In this document: positions 61,500-64,000 of the stretch, one piece after another | Position numbering within the stretch: position 1 is the first letter of the stretch | Layout of the letters: every line of letters begins with the position of its first letter | From: Flavobacteriales bacterium | GTDB taxonomy: Bacteria > Bacteroidota > Bacteroidia > CAIKAF01 | Assembly (NCBI GenBank): GCA_025451235.1 | Contig: JANWKT010000007.1 | Span: 313,511-377,510 of the forward strand | Length of the DNA: 64,000 bases | Direction: 5' to 3' | The notes under the pieces: model-generated | Seen by the model: the letters and a program-made list of their open reading frames with translations, nothing else | Told to the model about the DNA's origin: nothing | The model's database searches: none | Made by a program: the position numbers and the translations under genes

Positions 61500-62159
61500 A
61501 TGACAAGAAAGAAGACAACTAAATTAAATTGGAATCTGGTTTCACTTATTGCCGGAGTGGTGGCTTTGACGGTTTCTATTGTAATAGTTTGGAATCAAAA
61601 GAAAATTGACAATCTACAGGATAGTTTAAGTGAAATGCAGATAGAAAATAATAAGCTATTAAGTGAAATTGACCCTAGTTGGCATGTAAAATTTAATGAG
61701 CAACGAGAATTTTATAACAATCAGTTAAACGATGAACGGACATTGAGGCTTCAGGCAAACAGAAAAGTTGACAGCTTAATTTTATTAGAAAACAAACCCA
61801 AGAAAGGGAGGAACGGTGAAATAATTTTGAATCTTGAGCAGGCTAAAATAATTGCGATTCGTCTTATTGATGGGGAAAGAGACTCTGCACTCTTGGCTAT
61901 TTCAGAGGATATAATTAAAAATCAAGATACCACCATTGCTCTATATGATTCATCTATTTCAAATCTGCGACTTCAAATCAAAGGACTAATGGAAATTATA
62001 AAATTGAACGAGCAAATAATCGAAAATTATGATAAAATTGTGGTCTCACGAAAACAGGAAAATTTCGGCAATATATTTCTTGTTTTTCTTCTTGGTGCCA
62101 CTTCAGTCTTTGCTACCGTATTGTTCTTTTTCTCACTAAAGAAGCAAAAAAAACCGTAA
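61500..62159 (+). CDS. Two-TM protein with periplasmic coiled coil
   Basis: The 219-residue product (ATG 61500; a TTG at 61488 is also in frame) has an N-terminal helix (about 13-31), a long charged region with coiled-coil-like heptads (about 35-185) and a C-terminal helix (about 192-211) followed by KKQKKP. Both ends are in the cytoplasm, so the coiled coil would be periplasmic. It is the third gene of the FRG set and ends two bases before attC-like site beta. Function unknown. Confidence 0.55.
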   Translation: MTRKKTTKLNWNLVSLIAGVVALTVSIVIVWNQKKIDNLQDSLSEMQIENNKLLSEIDPSWHVKFNEQREFYNNQLNDERTLRLQANRKVDSLILLENKPKKGRNGEIILNLEQAKIIAIRLIDGERDSALLAISEDIIKNQDTTIALYDSSISNLRLQIKGLMEIIKLNEQIIENYDKIVVSRKQENFGNIFLVFLLGATSVFATVLFFFSLKKQKKP

Positions 62160-62162
62160 ACA

Positions 62163-62335
62163 GTGGCTAACTTACAACTTACAAAATTTTCTACATCCCC
62201 CTAAATTCAACGTTTTTAGCCCTTAACCCGCTTGGGCTTACTAAAATAATTTAAGCCCTGCTAGTCTTTTTTTATATGGTTAAAGTTTTGTACTTTTAAT
62301 ACCGCAACTTTGTAAGTTGTATATCCGTTAGCTAC
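62163..62335. other. attC-like site beta
   Basis: Left core GTGGCTAAC (62163-62171) and inner arm ACAACTTACAAA (62174-62185) face inner arm TTTGTAAGTTGT (62309-62320) and right core GTTAGCTAC (62327-62335). The left core is the exact complement of the right core of site alpha (GTTAGCCAC), which begins the upstream unit. Inside, GGGCTT/AAGCCC and TTTAGCCC/GGGCT stems give further structure. The length of 173 bp is above the common attC range. No coding frame lies inside. Confidence 0.4.
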
Positions 62336-62340
62336 AAGCA

Positions 62341-63216
62341 ATGAAAATTAAATCTCTCATATTTATTCTTGTTTTATTGACAAGTTGTCAATTCAATAAA
62401 TCTGTTCACAAAGACCTTATTTCTGGTGCATATACCAAGGAAGATGGGCTTAGTTGCGAAACCATAAAGATCAAAGTGAATGGTACTGAGGATAACCGTA
62501 GTTCGTATATCTACGGAGAAAAGGTTGAGTTTATTTTCAATAATATATCCGGATTTGAGAAAAAAGACGGAATGGTATATCCCGGGCTTTCAATATTGGT
62601 TATGAAAAATGCAAATGATACCATGGAGTATTCTCCGGATCTTTTCAGCGATAGAGGAGGAACTGATATATCGCCGCTTCAATTGCGGGCAAGATTTGTT
62701 TGTACATTTCCCTATGAAAATTCGGAAAAGTATAAAGTATATATCAAGATCTGGGATAAAAATGGAAAAGGTACATTTATCTATGAAATGCCGTTTAATG
62801 TGGAAGAAAATAAATTGCTCCGAGTTAAATCTGAAGGCATCGAATATTCTGAAATTTATTTGTGGAACAAAAGTTCAGAATACATGGTAGCGGATAAGCA
62901 TATAAACTTAAAAGATACCTTCCTATTAGTCCTAAAAGGTTTGAATGGGATAACTGAGGTGGAAGGACGATGTTATCCTGCTTTTTCAATAGATATTACA
63001 GAAAGCAAAGGCGAAAAAGCTCTTTCTAACCCTGATCTGTTTGAGGAATCTGAAGAAACTGGTTTGAGTGCCGGGGATTTTAAAAAAAATCCGCTGCGTA
63101 TTATCATCACATTTACTCCAGGAGAAATGTATAATCCATGCCGACTAAAGGCTTCATTAACGGATAGAAAATCAACCAAAAGAATTGATATAGAAGCCGA
63201 GTTGGAAATAGAGTAG
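62341..63216 (+). CDS. Lipoprotein with duplicated domain
   Basis: The 291-residue product starts with a lipoprotein signal (lipobox LLTSC, about Cys16). The mature part seems to hold two copies of one domain (about 60-165 and 190-291). Each has a PGLSI/PAFSI strand, an SPDLF/NPDLF motif followed by a Thr-Asp or Thr-Gly-Leu-Ser stretch, and a late TFPY/TFTP strand. No family was recognised. Its ATG is 6 bases after site beta, as first genes of integron cassettes often are. Confidence 0.65.
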   Translation: MKIKSLIFILVLLTSCQFNKSVHKDLISGAYTKEDGLSCETIKIKVNGTEDNRSSYIYGEKVEFIFNNISGFEKKDGMVYPGLSILVMKNANDTMEYSPDLFSDRGGTDISPLQLRARFVCTFPYENSEKYKVYIKIWDKNGKGTFIYEMPFNVEENKLLRVKSEGIEYSEIYLWNKSSEYMVADKHINLKDTFLLVLKGLNGITEVEGRCYPAFSIDITESKGEKALSNPDLFEESEETGLSAGDFKKNPLRIIITFTPGEMYNPCRLKASLTDRKSTKRIDIEAELEIE

Positions 63217-63254
63217 CAAGCCAATAGATCAACTAACCGAAATTATGTTTGCCA

Positions 63255-63312
63255 GTAGCTAACTCCTTTTTGCAAATATGGCCAGCTAACTTCTTTAATT
63301 GAAGTTAGTGGC
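63255..63312. other. attC-like site gamma
   Basis: Left core GTAGCTAAC (63255-63263) is the exact complement of the lipoprotein unit's own 5' end, GTTAGCTAC (62327-62335). An inner hairpin GCCA-gc-TAACTTC with GAAGTTA-g-TGGC (about 63281-63312) follows, ending in GTTAGTGGC (63304-63312). Compact, 58 bp. The next gene has its own promoter, so this may close the array. Confidence 0.35.
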
Positions 63313-63397
63313 TATTAAACCGCTTAGCACAATTCCCTACGTATTTCTACGTACTCATTTACGTAAAATTCATTTAAGCGCAGTATTCTCCATCCTC

Positions 63398-63405
63398 TAC
63401 ATTTG
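63398..63405 (+). promoter_or_regulatory. -7 box of the last gene
   Basis: TACATTTG matches TAnnTTTG, 24 bases before the ATG at 63430. No TTG at the usual spacing. Confidence 0.45.
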
Positions 63406-63429
63406 TTCCAACAAACTAAAGAATGAAAT

Positions 63430-64000
63430 ATGAAAAATTGTATTACTCTTTTTATCAGCGCTTATCTCCTCCTTTCATTGGCCAATGCTCAATGTATTTC
63501 CTCAGGTCCTACGGACGCTGCCCTGAGTTCCAATAATACGGATATAGGCACCGTGGCCTGGACCAATATGTCTGCTACACAAGTATCAGACGATAACAGG
63601 GCCTCTGTGAGTATATTGGTGGATACCAATACTACTATCACCTCTAATTATTTATATATACAAGGTTTTGGATTTAGTATTCCGGCTGGATCAACCATTT
63701 GTGGAATTGAGATCAATATTGAACTCAGACAAGTGGGTGCAGTATTCGGAAGCTCATCGGTAAGAGACAATTCGATCCTTTTGCTCGATAACAATGGTCT
63801 TATTGCAGGATCCAACCATGCATCCGGTACGGAATGGTCATCTTCGGATGAGAACAGGACCTATGGTAATAGTACCGATATGTGGGGTTTAACCTTAACT
63901 GAGGCTGATATCAATGATCCTGATTTTGGGGTGGCAATCTCCGTTAATCTGCAAGCATCTATTACTGCTATGGTATTGAGCGGTGAGATAGACCATGTTT
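63430..64000 (+). CDS. Exported protein, 5' part (cut by the window end)
   Basis: ATG 63430 opens a frame that runs to the end of the window (190 residues seen). The signal peptide (about 1-21, ending LANAQ) is clear. The next part is beta-like with Asn, Thr and Ser in abundance, as in the T9SS proteins of this window (NNTDIGTVAWTNMSATQ, GSSSVRDNSILLLDNNG-like). A T9SS tail beyond the edge is likely but not seen. It has its own -7 box at 63398. Confidence 0.7.
   Translation, partial: MKNCITLFISAYLLLSLANAQCISSGPTDAALSSNNTDIGTVAWTNMSATQVSDDNRASVSILVDTNTTITSNYLYIQGFGFSIPAGSTICGIEINIELRQVGAVFGSSSVRDNSILLLDNNGLIAGSNHASGTEWSSSDENRTYGNSTDMWGLTLTEADINDPDFGVAISVNLQASITAMVLSGEIDHV

Noticed and set aside
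1-64000. tRNA, rRNA, CRISPR array or insertion sequence
   Set aside because: I looked for tRNA T-arm patterns, regularly spaced direct repeats and transposase motifs and saw none that hold up; this was by eye and could miss a weak case.

Overview
The window reads as chromosomal DNA of a free-living member of the Bacteroidota, probably a Chitinophagia/Sphingobacteriia-like lineage. Three things point there. At least six large secreted proteins end in a type IX secretion (T9SS) C-terminal sorting domain with the YPNP hallmark. About ten genes are preceded by the Bacteroidota -7 box TAnnTTTG, several with an upstream TTG. Many proteins are lipoproteins, outer-membrane barrels, WD40 proteins or families known mostly from this phylum (DUF5916, ECF sigma with an atypical anti-sigma). 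No rRNA, tRNA, insertion sequence, prophage or CRISPR array was recognised.

Layout. 1-4.5 kb: three uncharacterised genes, then OsmC, AroQ (shikimate pathway), a Xer-type tyrosine recombinase and a barrel protein. 4.6-12.8 kb: an HD/transmembrane/class III cyclase fusion, two tandem GT-C-like membrane glycosyltransferases, a VWA-like membrane protein and FabG. 13-21.4 kb: a membrane protein, then a phosphate-uptake pair (OprP-like porin and Pit permease) sharing an identical promoter module, followed by DUF5916, TraB/GumN, GpsA and a lipoprotein. 21.4-31.6 kb (mostly minus strand): WD40 protein, DapA, anti-sigma and ECF sigma, two paralogous membrane proteins, lipoproteins and RF3. 31.9-45.9 kb: a porin, T9SS proteins, a small acetyltransferase, an OsmC/rhodanese pair, a second WD40 protein, a CPBP protease, a PQQ-type sugar dehydrogenase with T9SS tail, and an APC permease. 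46-57.3 kb: two paralogous T9SS proteins, one with five tandem He_PIG repeats, LolA-like protein, FtsK, a structured 0.7-kb noncoding stretch and another T9SS protein. 57.5-64 kb: membrane and lipoproteins, then an accessory block, and a secreted-protein gene cut by the window edge.

The most unusual part is 60.0-63.3 kb. Three co-directional genes (FRG domain, one-TM protein, two-TM coiled-coil protein) and then one lipoprotein gene are separated by inverted-repeat sites ending in GCTAAC/GTTAGC. The left arm at each unit's end is complementary to that same unit's own 5' end, which is the signature of integron gene cassettes. No integron integrase lies in the window, so this is a hypothesis. 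A second notable observation is a 19-bp identical element, with 7-bp half-sites spaced by 4 bp as in a Pho box, at the same distance from the -7 box of both the porin and the Pit gene.
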